From SLAN01 sp964565375 (GTDB lineage: Bacteria > Spirochaetota > Spirochaetia > DSM-27196 > SKKC01), in contig CAZMEV010000150.1 of the NCBI GenBank assembly GCA_964565375.1, positions 1 to 6,336 of the forward strand: a stretch of 6,336 bases of DNA, in the 5' to 3' direction. Position 1 is the first letter of the stretch, and every line of letters begins with the position of its first letter. Below are positions 5,781 to 6,336 of this stretch, piece by piece. The notes under the pieces were generated by a model. The model saw only the letters and a list, made by a program, of their open reading frames with translations, was not told where the DNA came from and searched no databases. The translations under genes were made by a program, and so were the position numbers.

Positions 5781-5819
5781 GGTGCCGGCGATCGGGTACG
5801 TGATCCTGCCGGGCGCACC
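5781..5819. other. Bulged 13-bp stem-loop between two terminators
   Basis: GGTGC-CGGC-GATC (5781-5793) pairs with GATC-CT-GCCG-GGC-GCACC (5802-5819) through bulges CT and GGC, with loop GGGTACGT. It lies between the + strand terminator at 5744-5764 and the strong hairpin at 5827-5855. No gene is visible here. It might be part of a small RNA or just intergenic structure. Confidence 0.4.
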
Positions 5820-5822
5820 AGC

Positions 5823-5856
5823 AAAAAAAAAGGGACGAGCAAGTCGTCCCTTTTTC
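5823..5856. terminator. Strong bidirectional intrinsic terminator
   Basis: A perfect 12-bp inverted repeat AAAAAGGGACGA (5827-5838) and TCGTCCCTTTTT (5844-5855), with loop GCAAG and an A run extending back to 5823. Both strands read as a GC stem followed by a T-tract, so it can stop the leftward lipoprotein transcript (gene end 5923) and any rightward read-through from the 5334 gene. Confidence 0.92.
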
Positions 5857-5883
5857 GTCTCTGCGTTTACCATTTCCGCGGCT

Positions 5884-5921
5884 GAACCGCGTGGAATGGA
5901 ATGAACCGCGTGAAGTGGAAC
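5884..5921. repeat. Two tandem 19-bp imperfect repeats downstream of the small lipoprotein gene
   Basis: GAACCGCGTGGAATGGAAT (5884-5902) and GAACCGCGTGAAGTGGAAC (5903-5921) agree at 16 of 19 positions. They lie between the stop codon of the small gene and the terminator. They probably arose by local duplication, and no function is apparent. Confidence 0.75.
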
Positions 5922-5922
5922 C

Positions 5923-6048
5923 TTAGAGTTCCTCTTCCATCATCGGATCGTCCATGTCCAGATCTTCATCGATCTCAACCGGTTCACACGCCACCGCAAC
6001 GATACCAATAGTAAACACAATAGCGATAATCTGAATAATCCTTTTCAT
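5923..6048 (-). CDS. Small acidic lipoprotein (41 aa)
   Basis: A very short gene that a length cutoff would miss. The product begins MKRIIQIIAIVFTIGIVAVAC: two basic residues, a hydrophobic core and the lipobox VAVAC, with cysteine 21 as the acylation site. The mature peptide is only 21 residues, CEPVEIDEDLDMDDPMMEEEL, with ten acidic residues and no basic one. The start is well supported by AAGGAG (6061-6056) 7 nt upstream. The stop TAA is at 5925-5923, and a strong terminator follows at 5827-5855. The size resembles entericidin-type lipoproteins, but the mature part is not similar to those I know and is much more acidic, so no function is assigned. Signal peptide, SD, stop and terminator together make a real gene likely. 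Confidence 0.85.
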   Translation of the reverse strand: MKRIIQIIAIVFTIGIVAVACEPVEIDEDLDMDDPMMEEEL

Positions 6049-6066
6049 AATCTCTCTCCTTCGCAG

Positions 6067-6149
6067 CGGGCTCTGTTACTCATGTTCCTGCCCGACTACA
6101 GGTAACAGATTAACCTACCTGTATAGAGAGGGTGCGTGAGCTGCGTTAA
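6067..6149 (-). promoter_or_regulatory. Promoter candidate and overlapping inverted repeats upstream of the small lipoprotein gene
   Basis: Reading leftward, TTAACG (6149-6144) and TATACA (6125-6120), 18 bp apart, make a plausible sigma70-type promoter, four of six at each box. TACAGGTA/TACCTGTA (6097-6104 and 6116-6123, 11-bp gap) is a perfect inverted repeat overlapping the -10 and start region, as an operator would. TCTGTTAC (6072-6079) and GTAACAGA (6102-6109) form a second perfect inverted repeat that overlaps an arm of the first, so the two hairpins would exclude each other in RNA. A further CGGGC/GCCCG pair ends just before the SD. The repeats are directly visible; their role is inference. 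Confidence 0.5.
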
Positions 6150-6294
6150 AGGTTTGTGGGGATTTGCCGGGGTTCTGTCGTTTATTTCGCGGCCTTGCCC
6201 GGGCCTTGTTCCGGTGTCAATTTCACGTCACGCAGGCACGTCGGAGGCTCCGAAAACCGCGTAGATGCTTGAATTCTCTGAAAATATCGTAACA

Positions 6295-6336
6295 AGCCGC
6301 CTGCCGGATTCGAACCGGCGACCCCGAGATTACAAG
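6295..6336 (-). tRNA. tRNA-Thr (anticodon UGU), 3' part, cut by window edge
   Basis: Reading the - strand from 6336, CTTGTAA is the anticodon loop (anticodon TGT at 6334-6332, reading ACA, Thr). It is followed by TCTCG (3' anticodon strand), variable loop GGGTC, T-arm GCCGG-TTCGAAT-CCGGC (6319-6303), the 3' acceptor strand AGGCGGC (6302-6296) and discriminator T (6295). CCA is not encoded, since TGTTAC follows, so it would be added by the nucleotidyltransferase. The D-arm and 5' acceptor strand lie outside the window. No clear terminator follows within 100 nt on this strand. Confidence 0.93.

Noticed and set aside
5656..5904. 82-codon + frame between the convergent genes
   Set aside because: It overlaps the end of the winged-helix gene and runs through two terminators. 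KKK/RPFF comes from the terminator A and T tracts.
6241..6253. TCGGAGGCTCCGA palindrome as a terminator for the tRNA
   Set aside because: The T-rich stretch lies on the wrong side of the stem for leftward transcription, and the loop is minimal. It is left as an unassigned palindrome.

Overview
The window holds the nearly complete 3' part of the GTPase gene typA/bipA, three hypothetical or lightly characterised cell-envelope genes, one membrane-anchored winged-helix-type protein, one very short lipoprotein gene of 41 codons, and the 3' part of a tRNA-Thr(UGU). Codon use is GC-rich. Every protein-coding gene after typA carries a signal peptide, lipobox or single membrane anchor, so the organism is a diderm (Gram-negative type) bacterium. 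The mix of an ankyrin-repeat lipoprotein, a PorT-type beta-barrel, a small lipoprotein and a short membrane-anchored winged-helix protein would fit a free-living spirochaete. There is no rRNA or strong taxonomic marker, so that placement is a weak inference. A run of exactly 100 N shows this is a scaffolded draft assembly or MAG.

Layout: (1) 2-1780, typA on the + strand, missing only about nine N-terminal codons. (2) 1781-2062, an intergenic region with a 16-bp tandem duplication and a leader rich in inverted repeats, the last of which encloses the Shine-Dalgarno sequence of the next gene. (3) 2063-2569, a + strand protein with one membrane anchor, a TPR-like segment and an acidic helical tail. 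(4) 2570-3051, a convergent intergenic region with six copies of a 19-bp GC-rich unit, an intrinsic terminator, and the assembly gap flanked by identical 50-mers. (5) 3052-3870, a - strand lipoprotein with five ankyrin repeats. (6) 3871-4318, no gene seen. (7) 4319-4993, a - strand PorT-type outer-membrane beta-barrel. (8) 4994-5333, a divergent intergenic region with strong GCCGGC-rich hairpins. (9) 5334-5678, a + strand membrane-anchored winged-helix-type protein. (10) 5679-5922, stacked hairpins and two terminators between convergent genes. (11) 5923-6048, a - strand 41-aa acidic lipoprotein with an inverted-repeat-rich upstream region. (12) 6295-6336, the 3' part of tRNA-Thr on the - strand.

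The genes look like independent single-gene transcription units separated by terminators. I see no operon and no clear multi-gene system. The most interesting signals are in the non-coding DNA: the minisatellite, the GCCGGC hairpin cluster, the SD-sequestering hairpin, and overlapping inverted repeats in front of the small lipoprotein gene. The internally duplicated tryptophan motif of the coiled-coil protein is the main protein-level oddity.
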